In this document: positions 56,736 to 64,000 of the stretch, one piece after another | Position numbering within the stretch: the stretch's first letter is position 1 | Layout: every line of letters starts with the position of its first letter | Assembly (NCBI RefSeq): GCF_030317035.1 | Contig: NZ_JASZYK010000016.1 | Location: 1-64,000, forward strand | DNA: 64,000 nt | Reading direction: 5' to 3' | DNA from: Variovorax sp. J22G73 | Lineage (GTDB): Bacteria > Pseudomonadota > Gammaproteobacteria > Burkholderiales > Burkholderiaceae_C | The notes under the pieces: generated by a model | What the model was told of the DNA's origin: nothing | Seen by the model: only the letters and a program-made list of their open reading frames with translations | Databases searched by the model: none | Position numbers and translations under genes: made by a program

Positions 56736-57824
56736 TCAGTTCTTGCCCAGGCCACCCAAAAAATGATTCGCGATGAAGAAGTGGTCTTCGTAGATGAGGT
56801 CCTGCATGTCGAGGAACTCGGCAATGGGAACCCACCGCACCTCGGCCGCGTCGTCGTCGGCGCGCACGTCCGACAGGCCGGTCCACTGGTTGTGCGCCAG
56901 CTCGAAGAAGAAGCCGTGTGTGATGGTGCGCCCGCGCTGCGAGCGGTCGGGCGCGTCGAACACATGGCTGGCCTTCATGCTGCCGTTGAGCACGGGCACC
57001 GGCACCTTCAGGCGGGTTTCTTCCTTCAGCTCGCGAATGGCCGCGTCCTGCAGCCGCTCGTGCTGGCCGACGAAGCCGCCGGGCAGGGCCCAGGTGCCCT
57101 TGCCGGGATGGAACTTGCGCTGCACCAGCAGGATGTGGCCGGCCTCGACCACGATGGCGTCCACCGTGGTGTAGATGGGCGGAAAGCTGCTGCCGGCGTA
57201 GCGGTACTTGTCGCGGTAGTCGACCAGGAAGGCGCGCTCTTCGCAGAGCTCGGCGTAGTCGGCGGTGCGGGTGAACTGGTCGAGAAAGGCGGCCGTGCCG
57301 TCGGGCAGGTCGGCGCGTGCCAGCTGGCCGCGGTTCTCGGGGTCGAAGTAGAGGCTGCGCACGTCGGTCGCGTTGAGGCTTTCGACGCTGTTCTGGCCGA
57401 CGAATTCCCAGTGCGGAAAGAGCTTGAGGTAGTAGCTCGACGCGTCCTTCAGGTGGCCCACCAGCGCCACCCTGGCCTGGGCCGGCGCGTGGCCGTCCTG
57501 CACGATGAGCCGCTCGACGGCGGACTGGATCGACGCGATCCAGAGCTGGTCGTTGTAGGGCGAATCGCCCACGCCGACCACGCTCACGCGCATCTGCTCG
57601 CTGCCGCGCAGGCAGGCGCGCACCATGCGTTCGCGCTCGTCGAAGGTGAAGGGGTTCTTCACGCTGCGCGGCTTGCGGTCGGAGCCGACCACCACGATCA
57701 CGCGTTCAGCGGCGCGCAGGCCTTCTTCGATGAGTCTTTGGTGTCCGAAATGGACGGGTTGGAAACGCCCGATGACGATGGCGTATTGAAACTTGCGTGC
57801 AGTCTGAGTGCTTGGTGTGGTCAC
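56736..57824 (-). CDS. nadM: Bifunctional NMN adenylyltransferase/Nudix hydrolase
   Basis: 362 aa. Residues ~14-185: nucleotidyltransferase with GRFQPVHFGH (19-28) and a SSY-type Arg-Ser-Val-Lys-Asn loop. Residues ~225-360: Nudix box GGFVGQHERLQDAAIRELKEE. Such fusions make NAD from NMN and hydrolyse ADP-ribose or similar. No ATG suits; GTG 57824 has GGGGGA upstream and starts the conserved part; a TTG 25 codons earlier (57899) is less likely. A candidate promoter is at 57870-57899. Upstream of nadV in one operon. Confidence 0.92.
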   Translation of the reverse strand: MTTPSTQTARKFQYAIVIGRFQPVHFGHQRLIEEGLRAAERVIVVVGSDRKPRSVKNPFTFDERERMVRACLRGSEQMRVSVVGVGDSPYNDQLWIASIQSAVERLIVQDGHAPAQARVALVGHLKDASSYYLKLFPHWEFVGQNSVESLNATDVRSLYFDPENRGQLARADLPDGTAAFLDQFTRTADYAELCEERAFLVDYRDKYRYAGSSFPPIYTTVDAIVVEAGHILLVQRKFHPGKGTWALPGGFVGQHERLQDAAIRELKEETRLKVPVPVLNGSMKASHVFDAPDRSQRGRTITHGFFFELAHNQWTGLSDVRADDDAAEVRWVPIAEFLDMQDLIYEDHFFIANHFLGGLGKN

Positions 57825-57869
57825 TTGGGAATCCCCCAAAAAGGGCGAGATCAACTCTCGCTTGCGTTC

Positions 57870-57899
57870 AGGATAGCATCGGTGCCGCACATTGATCAA
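57870..57899 (-). promoter_or_regulatory. Candidate sigma-70 promoter of nadM-nadV
   Basis: On the minus strand TTGATC (57894-57899), 18-bp spacer, TATCCT (57870-57875). It would start transcription near 57863, about 39 nt before GTG 57824. It is close to the divergent pseudouridine-synthase ATG at 57908. Confidence 0.45.
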
Positions 57900-57907
57900 G
57901 CCCTCCG

Positions 57908-58741
57908 ATGACCGAGCCTTCCAACTCCCCCCACGCGCCCGTGCGCCTCAACAAGCGCATGGCCGAGCTCGGCATGTGCTCGCGCCGTGAGGCCGACGAG
58001 TGGATCGCCAACGGCTGGGTGAAGGTCAACGGCAAGCCGGCCGAGATGGGCGTGAAGGTCACGCCCTCCGACCGCGTGGAGGTCGACAAGGCCGCCAAGG
58101 GCCAGCAGGCCAACCAGGTCACCATCCTCATCAACAAGCCCATCGGCTACGTGAGCGGCCAGGCCGAGGACGGCCACGAGCCCGCGGTGACGCTGTTCAC
58201 CCCGCAGAACCGCTGGGCCGACGACAACGCGCGCTTCTTCTTCAGCCCCCAGCAACTGCGCGGCCTGGCGCCGTGCGGGCGGCTGGACATCGACTCCATC
58301 GGCCTGCTGGTGATGACGCAGGACGGGCGCATCGCGCGCCAGCTCATCGGCGAAGACTCGGTGATGGAAAAGGAATACCTGGTGCGCGTGGCCTACCACG
58401 GCCTGGGCCAGCCCGCGCCCCCGGGCCAACTGGTGCGCATGGACGACGACGACCCCATCACCACCAACGTGCAGGCGGTGTTTCCGCCGGCCATGCTGGC
58501 CCGGCTGCGCCACGGCCTGAGCCTGGACGGCCAGGCGCTGAAGCCGGCGCGCGTCGAATGGCAGAACCCCGAGCAGCTGCGCTTCGTGCTCACCGAAGGC
58601 AAGAAGCGCCAGATCCGCCGCATGTGCGAGCTGGTCGGCCTGAAGGTGGTGGGCCTGAAGCGGGTGCGCATCGGCAAGGTCATGCTGGGCAACCTGCCGG
58701 TGGGGCAGTGGCGCTACCTGGGGCCGCACGAGAAGTTCTGA
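57908..58741 (+). CDS. rluF: RluF-like 23S rRNA pseudouridine synthase
   Basis: 277 aa, RsuA/RluB/E/F family. N-terminal S4 domain (VRLNKRMAELGMCSRREADEWIANGWVKVNG), then the catalytic GRLDIDSIGLL with Asp127. TEGKKRQIRRMCELVGLKVVGLKRVRIGKV is the family's C-terminal signature. It modifies U in 23S rRNA (E. coli RluF acts at U2604) or tRNA. Assignment to RluF rather than RluB/E rests on the S4 and loop style and is moderate. Divergent from nadM, with 83 bp between starts. Confidence 0.87.
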   Translation: MTEPSNSPHAPVRLNKRMAELGMCSRREADEWIANGWVKVNGKPAEMGVKVTPSDRVEVDKAAKGQQANQVTILINKPIGYVSGQAEDGHEPAVTLFTPQNRWADDNARFFFSPQQLRGLAPCGRLDIDSIGLLVMTQDGRIARQLIGEDSVMEKEYLVRVAYHGLGQPAPPGQLVRMDDDDPITTNVQAVFPPAMLARLRHGLSLDGQALKPARVEWQNPEQLRFVLTEGKKRQIRRMCELVGLKVVGLKRVRIGKVMLGNLPVGQWRYLGPHEKF

Positions 58742-58848
58742 AAAGCCGGCTCAGGTTGCCTTAAGTCTGGGCAATTACGCTGCGCCCGGCGCAGGCACTT
58801 CCGATCATCCCGTTCGCGTGCTACCTTGCGGCCGAAGGAGACGCCGCC

Positions 58849-59505
58849 ATGCGCGTACTGTTGGTGGAAGACGATGAAATGATCGGGCGCAGCCTGAAGC
58901 AGGCGCTCGAAGGCGCGGGCTGGTCCGCGGACTGGGTGCGCGACGGCGAGCTGGCGCAAAGCGCACTGGGCGACGGCGGCTACACCTGCGTGCTGCTCGA
59001 CCTCGGCCTGCCCCGGCAAGACGGCACCGAGGTGTTGCGGCGGGCCCGGGAGCGCGGCGACGCCACCCCCGTGCTGGTGCTGACCGCGCGCGACGGCCTG
59101 GACGACCGCATCCACAGCCTCGACCTGGGTGCCGACGACTACCTGCTCAAGCCCTTCGAATTCCGCGAGCTGCTCGCGCGCATGCGCGCCGTGGTGCGCC
59201 GGCGCGACGGCGCCGCGCATTCGCTGGTGGGCGGCGGCGCGCTGCAGCTCGACCTGACCACGCGCGAGGTGGTGGTCAACGGCGCGCGCGAGGCGCTCAC
59301 CGCGCGCGAGTTCGCGCTGCTGCATGCGCTGCTGGAGCGGCCCGGCGCCATCCTGTCGCGCGAACAGCTGGAGAACCGCATCTACGGCTGGGGCGAGGAA
59401 GTGACCAGCAACGCCATCGACGTGCTCATCCACGGCATGCGCCGCAAGCTGGGCGCGGACTCGATCCGCAACGTCCGCGGCCTGGGCTGGCGCGTGGCTG
59501 CATGA
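58849..59505 (+). CDS. OmpR-family response regulator (QseB/PmrA/TctD type)
   Basis: 218 aa. Receiver with VEDDE at 7-10, phosphoacceptor Asp51, TARDG and KPFEFRELLARMRAV, then a winged HTH (REALTAREFALLHALLERPGAILSREQLENRIYGW). AAGGAG precedes ATG 58849. It overlaps the kinase gene by 4 nt, so they are cotranscribed. TTAAGTCTGGGCAATTA at about 58761 upstream carries half of the TTAAG-type sites of PmrA/QseB regulators and may be an autoregulatory site. Confidence 0.93.
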   Translation: MRVLLVEDDEMIGRSLKQALEGAGWSADWVRDGELAQSALGDGGYTCVLLDLGLPRQDGTEVLRRARERGDATPVLVLTARDGLDDRIHSLDLGADDYLLKPFEFRELLARMRAVVRRRDGAAHSLVGGGALQLDLTTREVVVNGAREALTAREFALLHALLERPGAILSREQLENRIYGWGEEVTSNAIDVLIHGMRRKLGADSIRNVRGLGWRVAA

Positions 59506-60887
59506 ACGGCGCGGTGCGCGGCGCGGGCCGCTGGTGGCGGCCGCGTTCGCTGCGCACGCAGCTGCTGCTGTGGCTCATCACGCTGCACCTGGGTGCGGCC
59601 GTGCTCACGGCGTGGTTTTCTTTCGTGGCCTACGGCAACCTGGTGCACAACGCGCTGGACGACCAGATGCGCCTGGTGGCCGAGTCGTACGCGGGCAGCG
59701 ACCCGCTGAAGCTGCCGCAGCCGATGGACGGCGAGGCCGCGTTCTCGCGCGGCGCCTTCATCGTGCAGATCTGGAGCGCCGACGGCGCCACGCTGCGCGC
59801 CACCTCGTGGCCGGTGCTGTCGGTGCCGCTGCAAAAAAGCCCCGGCTTCGGCGATGTGAGCACCGGCGCGCACGCGGGCTCCAGCTGGCGCGTGTTCACC
59901 GCCGAGCCCGGCCCGCGCGCCGACCAGCCGCGCGTGCAGGTGCTGCAGAACGAGGACTACCGCCGCCGCCGCGCGCTGCGCCGCGCGCTGCTCGAAGGCC
60001 TGCCCATCACGCTGCTGCTGCCGCTGGCGCTGCTGATCCTGTGGGTCATCGTGTCGGCCGCCTCGCGCTCGCTGCGCGCGGTGGCGCGCGACGTGGCCTC
60101 GCAGGACGAGCGCAGCCCCACCGAGCTTTCGTTGGCGCGCGTGCCCGACGAGATCGCGCCGCTGGTGGGCGCCTTCAACAACCTGCTGTCGCGCGTGCGC
60201 AGCGCCTTCGCCACGCAGCGCCGCTTCGTGCAGGACGCCGCGCACGAGCTGCGCACGCCCATGGCCGCCATCGGCCTGCAGATCGAGAACCTGCGCGCGC
60301 ACGTGCCGGCCGGCGAAGCCACCGAGCGCTTCAACCAGCTCGAGGCCGGCGTCACGCGCGCGCAGCACCTGATCGAGCAGCTGCTGCACCTGTCGCGCCA
60401 GGACGCGCCGCAAGGCAGCAACGCGCGCGAGCGGGTCGACATCGAGGTGCTGCTGCGCGAGAGCGTGAGCCAGCTGATGGTGCTGGCCGATGCGCGCCGC
60501 GTGGACATCGGTTTCGAGAGCGAAGGCCGCATCGCCGCCGTGGTCTTCGCGCCCGCCGCCGAGCTGCGCAGCGTGTTCGACAACCTCATCGACAACGCGC
60601 TGCGCTATGCGCCCGAGGGCGGCGTGGTCGACGTGGCGCTGCGCCAGGTCGACGGCCACGTGGTGGTCGATGTGCTGGACAACGGACCCGGCATTCCGCA
60701 GGCCGCGATGGGCCGCGTGTTCGACCGTTTCTTTCGCGTGCCGGGCTCGGCCGTGGGCGGCAGCGGGCTGGGCCTGGCCATTGCGCGCACGGCCGCCGAG
60801 CGGCACGGATTGCGTATCGAGCTGTGCAACCGAAGCGACGGCCCGGGCCTGATGGCGCGGGTGCATTTGCCATCCTTGCCCACGTAG
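59502..60887 (+). CDS. Sensor histidine kinase (QseC/PmrB/TctE type)
   Basis: 461 aa. Two TM helices (~20-45 and ~165-187) flank a periplasmic sensor of ~120 aa. Then HAMP, HisKA with FVQDAAHELRTPMAAIGLQIENL (phospho-His about 250) and HATPase with FDNLIDNALRYAP, DNGPGIP and GGSGLGLAIAR. Partner of the preceding regulator, with ATGA overlap. The signal is unknown. A repeated small exported protein follows 168 bp downstream and may be its target. Confidence 0.94.
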   Translation: MNGAVRGAGRWWRPRSLRTQLLLWLITLHLGAAVLTAWFSFVAYGNLVHNALDDQMRLVAESYAGSDPLKLPQPMDGEAAFSRGAFIVQIWSADGATLRATSWPVLSVPLQKSPGFGDVSTGAHAGSSWRVFTAEPGPRADQPRVQVLQNEDYRRRRALRRALLEGLPITLLLPLALLILWVIVSAASRSLRAVARDVASQDERSPTELSLARVPDEIAPLVGAFNNLLSRVRSAFATQRRFVQDAAHELRTPMAAIGLQIENLRAHVPAGEATERFNQLEAGVTRAQHLIEQLLHLSRQDAPQGSNARERVDIEVLLRESVSQLMVLADARRVDIGFESEGRIAAVVFAPAAELRSVFDNLIDNALRYAPEGGVVDVALRQVDGHVVVDVLDNGPGIPQAAMGRVFDRFFRVPGSAVGGSGLGLAIARTAAERHGLRIELCNRSDGPGLMARVHLPSLPT

Positions 60888-61054
60888 AGTGGGTAGAAAC
60901 GAGCATGCCGGCCCGCGGCATCACTCACTCGCAGCTAAGTCTTCGCTCACCGTCCCCTCAGTCTGCGTGCCTAGAGTGCATCCAGGTCCTGCTACGGGCA
61001 GTTCGCCCGATGGCACGCGACCGGAGACAACCTGAACCCAGGAGAAGACACATC

Positions 61055-61393
61055 ATGCGCACTTCCTTCAAGCTTCTTGCCGTTGGTTCCTTCGCTGCGC
61101 TGGCAGCCTTGGGCGCGGTCAACGCATCGGCCGAAACCATGGACGGCTCGGACTTTCATCCGCTGCAGATGAACTCGCCCGAACGCCCCGACGTGCAGGC
61201 CGGCGCCATGGCCGCCGCGCGCCCGACCGGCACCGAACCCGTCGGCCAGTCGACCAGCGCACCGGCAATGAACTCCACGCTGCCCGTGTCTGACATCCAG
61301 GCCGGTGCCTATGCCGCGTCGCACCCCACCGGCACAGAGCCGATCGGGCAATCGACGTCGCTGCCGATGGTGAAGTCGGGCACCGGCAGCTGA
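61055..61393 (+). CDS. Small exported protein with two tandem 29-residue repeats
   Basis: 112 aa. Signal peptide ends near ASA-E (residue 26). The mature protein is essentially a duplication: DVQAGAMAAARPTGTEPVGQ... and DIQAGAYAASHPTGTEPIGQ..., about 29 residues each. It resembles the DUF4148-type small periplasmic proteins of Burkholderiales. AGGAG is at ~61041, a long spacing to ATG 61055. It follows the two-component genes in the same direction. CTAAGTCTTCGCTCA at about 60934 is similar to the TTAAGTCT sequence before the response regulator. Function unknown. Confidence 0.78.
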   Translation: MRTSFKLLAVGSFAALAALGAVNASAETMDGSDFHPLQMNSPERPDVQAGAMAAARPTGTEPVGQSTSAPAMNSTLPVSDIQAGAYAASHPTGTEPIGQSTSLPMVKSGTGS

Positions 61394-61397
61394 CGCT

Positions 61398-62105
61398 TCA
61401 GTCGTCGTTGTTGTTGCTGAGCAGCGCGCGGTAGATTGCCGCGCCAAGCAGCGCGCCCGCGATGGGCGCCACCCAGAAGAGCCACAGTTCCGACAGCGCG
61501 GCCGGCGGCCCGAACAGCGCCGGGCCCGTGCTGCGCGCCGGGTTGACCGAGGTGTTGGTCACCGGGATCGAGACCAGGTGGATCAGCGTGAGGCACAGGC
61601 CGATGGCAAGGCCGGCAAAGCCGCCGGCCGCGCGCCTGGCCGTGGACCCCAGGATCACGATCAGGAACACCGCTGTCATCACCACTTCGCACAGCAAGGC
61701 GGCCACGAGGCCGTACTTGCCGGGCGAGTGCTCGCCATAGCCGTTGGTGGCGAAGCCGCCGATGTCCGCGCCCGGCTTGCCCGTGGCGATGAGGTAGAGC
61801 ACGCCGGCCGCCGCGATGGCGCCGAGCACCTGCGCCACGATGTAGCCCGCCAGCAGCGAGGCCTTGAAGCGGCCCGCCGCGGCCAGGCCGATGGACACCG
61901 CCGGGTTGAAGTGCCCGCCCGAGACCGGGCCTAGCGCATACGCCCCGGTCACCACCGTGAGGCCGAAGGCCAGCGCCACGCCAGCAAAGCCGATGCCCGT
62001 GCCGGGGAAGGTCGCCGCCAGCACCGCGCTGCCGCAGCCGCCGAACGTGAGCCAGAAGGTGCCGATGAATTCGGCGGCCCATTTCTTGTAGGTACTGTGT
62101 TCCAT
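61398..62105 (-). CDS. aqpZ: Aquaporin Z
   Basis: 235 aa, six TM helices with two NPA half-helices (NPA at 67-69, and VNPARS near residue 190). The Arg after the second NPA (NPARS) and a His in the selectivity region (HFNPAV at 65-70, GFGLT) are as in water-selective AqpZ. WAAEFIGTFWLTFGGCGSAVLAA is the usual N-terminus. It transports water at the inner membrane. It converges with the repeated small protein (4-bp gap). Confidence 0.95.
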   Translation of the reverse strand: MEHSTYKKWAAEFIGTFWLTFGGCGSAVLAATFPGTGIGFAGVALAFGLTVVTGAYALGPVSGGHFNPAVSIGLAAAGRFKASLLAGYIVAQVLGAIAAAGVLYLIATGKPGADIGGFATNGYGEHSPGKYGLVAALLCEVVMTAVFLIVILGSTARRAAGGFAGLAIGLCLTLIHLVSIPVTNTSVNPARSTGPALFGPPAALSELWLFWVAPIAGALLGAAIYRALLSNNNDD

Positions 62106-62466
62106 GACGCCCGATCCTGAAGTTGAGAAAGCACGCAGGGCGCAGCCCGGCGCGGGCGGATTCTAGGAACGGTGCGAGAGCGGAAGCGGCCGTCGCGATG
62201 CACGTCTTTCGCGCGATCGGAACCTGTTCACGGTTGTTGCGGCTTTGTAGATCCGCGCCCTTTCTCCGGGTTTTCGGACTGTGCTTTCCTTCACGCTTTT
62301 ACAGGGCGTGACGGCCGCCTTGCCCATCTTGCGGAAAGCGCAGCGCGCCAGGTCCCCGCACCTGACGCAGGTGCTGGCCGCGCTTTGACGCGGGCGCTAT
62401 CCTGCCGCTTCGCGCGCTTCAGATCCACCGAAGCGTCGAGCCACCGAACGACAAGGAGACCCCTGC
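62106..62466. promoter_or_regulatory. 361-bp divergent region between aqpZ and the ABC binding protein
   Basis: No gene found. It contains a small dyad TCACGC/GCGTGA (62291-62311) and a tight hairpin GCACCTG-ACG-CAGGTGC (62358-62374) about 93 bp before the binding-protein ATG. TTGACG at 62385 and TATCCT at 62398 are only 7 bp apart, so they do not form one promoter. The hairpin is a candidate operator. Confidence 0.4.
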
Positions 62467-63519
62467 ATGCACCGCTTCGCCTTCCGCCGCCTCGCCACCG
62501 GCGCGCTCACCGCCACATGTGTGGCTGCCGCTGCCTTTTTGGGGGTGTCGAACGCCGCCGCGCAGGGCACGGTCAACGCGCTGTGCAGCACCGACGCGGG
62601 CTGGTGCGAAGCGGCCGCGACGGCCTTCACGCGCGAGACCGGCATCCGCGTGCTGCAGGCCCACAAGGGCACGGGAGAAATCGGCGCCCAGCTGCGCGCC
62701 GAGGCCGCCAACCCCAAGACCGACATCTGGTGGGGCGGCACCGGCGACCCCTTTCTGCAGGCGGCGGAACAGGGGCTGCTGGAGCCCTACCGGCCGGCGT
62801 ACATCAACGACCTGTACGACTGGTCGGTGCGCCAGTACGCGATGTCGCAGAACATGGTGGGCGGCTTCTACACCAGCGCGATGGGCTTCGGCTTCAACAC
62901 CGACGTGCTGCGCAAGAAGAAGCTGGCCGAGCCGAAGTGCTGGGCCGACCTGATCAAGCCCGAGTACAAGGGCGAGATCGAAATTTCGCACCCCGCCACC
63001 AGCGGCACGGCCTACACCATCATCGCGGGCCTGGTGCAGCAGATGGGCGAGGACGCCGCCTTCGACTACCTGAAGAAATTGCACAGGAACGTCACCAGCT
63101 ACACCCGCAGCGGCCAGGCGCAGGCGCCCAACGTGGCCAAGGGCGAGGTGGCGATCGGCGTGAGCTTCATCTTCGGCTTCGAAAAATGGCGCCACGACAA
63201 GTTTCCGGTGAAGACCGCCGCACCCTGCGAAGGCACGGGCTACGAGGTGGGCGGCATCGCGCTGGTGAAGGGCGCGCGCAACAAGGACAACGCCAGGCGC
63301 TACTACGACTGGCTCATGAGCCCCGCGGGCCAGTCCATCGGCGCGAAGGCCGGCAGTCTGCAGTCGCCGGCCAACAAGACCTTCAAGCCCGACGCGCGCA
63401 TTCCGTCGATGGCCGACGTGAAGCTCATCAAGTACGACTTCGAGAAGTACGGCAAGGCCGACGAGCGCAAGCGCCTGATCGATCGCTGGACGCGCGAAGT
63501 CGAGTCACAACCGCGCTAG
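62467..63519 (+). CDS. ABC transporter binding protein of the ferric-iron/phosphonate type
   Basis: 350 aa. Signal peptide ends at AAA-Q (about residue 33). The family opening VNALCSTDAGWCEAAATAFTRETGIRVLQAHKGTGEIGAQLRAEAANPKTDIWWGG (by position 35-90) and YTRSGQAQAPNVAKGEVAIGVSFIFGFEKWRHDKFPV are of the FbpA/AfuA-like or 2-aminoethylphosphonate-like group. The canonical FbpA Tyr pair is not evident, so iron is not assured. Two Cys pairs may form disulfides. AAGGAG precedes ATG 62467. No permease or ATPase follows in the window; the gene converges with the DUF3761-like gene. Confidence 0.88.
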   Translation: MHRFAFRRLATGALTATCVAAAAFLGVSNAAAQGTVNALCSTDAGWCEAAATAFTRETGIRVLQAHKGTGEIGAQLRAEAANPKTDIWWGGTGDPFLQAAEQGLLEPYRPAYINDLYDWSVRQYAMSQNMVGGFYTSAMGFGFNTDVLRKKKLAEPKCWADLIKPEYKGEIEISHPATSGTAYTIIAGLVQQMGEDAAFDYLKKLHRNVTSYTRSGQAQAPNVAKGEVAIGVSFIFGFEKWRHDKFPVKTAAPCEGTGYEVGGIALVKGARNKDNARRYYDWLMSPAGQSIGAKAGSLQSPANKTFKPDARIPSMADVKLIKYDFEKYGKADERKRLIDRWTREVESQPR

Positions 63520-63542
63520 GGCTCGCCCCCAGCCTGGGAGCT

Positions 63543-64000
63543 TCAGGACGTGCAGGCTTTGTTGTGCGAGGCGTGCATGCCCTTGGCCTTGGCGTCGGCC
63601 TCGCTCAGGTACTCGCCCTTCTTGGTCTTGCCGTAGTAGCGGTCGCCCATGCAGTGGTAGACCTTGGTCTCGTCGTTGGCCCACACCTTGCCCGCGCCAC
63701 CGCCGGGGGCGGCCGCCATCTTGGTGAGGTCGGGCGCGCCGGGGGTGCGGGTGGCGGTGCCGGTGCTCGGGGCCACGCCGGTTTTGTCGACGCTGGCGGA
63801 CTGGGTTTCCACGGCGGGAGCGGCTGCTGCCGTTGCGCCAGGTGCCGGAGCTGTGCCAGCCGCCGTTTTTCCGTACCAGGTCTTGATGCCCTTGTGCCCG
63901 CGGCAGGCGCCGGACTTGGTGTCGGGCGAGGCGTAGCTGTCGTCCTTGCACTGCACGGTGGTGCCGGCGGGGGCGCCGGCGGGCGCCGCCGTCTGGGCCT
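63543..64000 (-). CDS. DUF3761-like exported protein, truncated at the right edge
   Basis: The frame stays open to the window end; 152 codons are visible. GTG 63956 looks like an internal codon, since the sequence before it (AQTAAPAGAPAGTT) reads like the end of a signal peptide and the mature start. TTVQCKDDSYASPDTKSGACRGHKGIKTWYGK is the DUF3761 core with its two Cys. A Pro/Ala/Thr linker follows, and the C-terminal part (VYHCMGDRYYGKTKKGEYLSEADAKAKGMHASHNKACTS by position) has a second Cys pair. The true start is off-window. Role unknown. Confidence 0.8.
   Translation of the reverse strand, partial: AQTAAPAGAPAGTTVQCKDDSYASPDTKSGACRGHKGIKTWYGKTAAGTAPAPGATAAAAPAVETQSASVDKTGVAPSTGTATRTPGAPDLTKMAAAPGGGAGKVWANDETKVYHCMGDRYYGKTKKGEYLSEADAKAKGMHASHNKACTS

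Noticed and set aside
62385..62403. TTGACG and TATCCT as a promoter for the iron-type binding protein
   Set aside because: The hexamers are only 7 bp apart, which cannot be one sigma-70 promoter.

Overview
The window is very GC-rich and almost entirely coding. Genes are packed with 4-nt ATGA overlaps, and the gene families (Bug/TctC binding proteins, LIV-type ABC transporter flanked by acyl-CoA ligases, FeSOD, KdpFABC-DE, paired citrate synthases, nadV-nadM) point to a soil- or plant-associated betaproteobacterium of the Comamonadaceae, most likely Variovorax or a close relative. This is judged from gene content and protein style; no rRNA or other taxonomic marker is present. I see no tRNA, rRNA, CRISPR array, insertion sequence or prophage.

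Layout. 1-2257: start of a leftward gene at the edge, a sugar-type ABC ATPase and a ROK regulator. 2258-5896: GAF/Fis regulator divergent from a PQQ quinohemoprotein alcohol dehydrogenase. 5940-10346: two-gene exported unit of unknown function (826-aa protein plus DUF3142 protein), then a Bug solute-binding protein with a terminator. 10347-13683: an attenuator-like leader, a PfpI/DJ-1 protein, and two divergent citrate synthase homologues, one carrying an N-terminal HTH, around a perfect palindrome. 13772-14833: an 8-TM protein. 14843-23244: a leftward LIV-type ABC operon bracketed by two acyl-CoA ligase homologues, divergent from a rightward CRP-family regulator operon (23329-25750); a perfect 18-bp dyad lies between them. 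25771-25880: REP-like double hairpin. 25920-29252: MBL-fold hydrolase, a second Bug protein, a VOC protein, FeSOD. 29326-36721: LysR regulator, RND tripartite efflux pump, SufR-like Cys4 regulator.

36761-37504 is a Tat-exported isochorismatase-like gene broken by one in-frame amber codon. 37750-48136 is the Kdp potassium-uptake locus: a 50-aa small membrane ORF, kdpF, kdpA, kdpB, kdpC and two small unknown genes, then an oppositely oriented MFS exporter, then kdpD and kdpE. 48133-50716 holds a carotenoid-oxygenase-family enzyme and a MerR/TipAS regulator with a 19-bp-spacer promoter. 50843-51617 holds a small secreted protein and a large REP-like inverted repeat. 51685-55132 holds an MDR dehydrogenase and a three-gene unit: MGDG-synthase-like glycosyltransferase, membrane protein, Cys-phosphatase. 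55223-57824 is a nicotinamide salvage pair (nadM-Nudix and nadV). 57908-63519 holds a RluF-like pseudouridine synthase, a two-component system with a repeated secreted protein downstream, aquaporin Z and an iron-type ABC binding protein. A DUF3761-like gene runs off the right edge.

The best candidates for undescribed biology are the paired citrate synthase homologues with different active-site substitutions around a palindromic operator, the extra small proteins and split architecture of the Kdp locus, the glycosyltransferase/membrane/phosphatase trio, and the mutually exclusive hairpins upstream of the PfpI gene. Long open frames antisense to genes are common here and are treated as composition artefacts.
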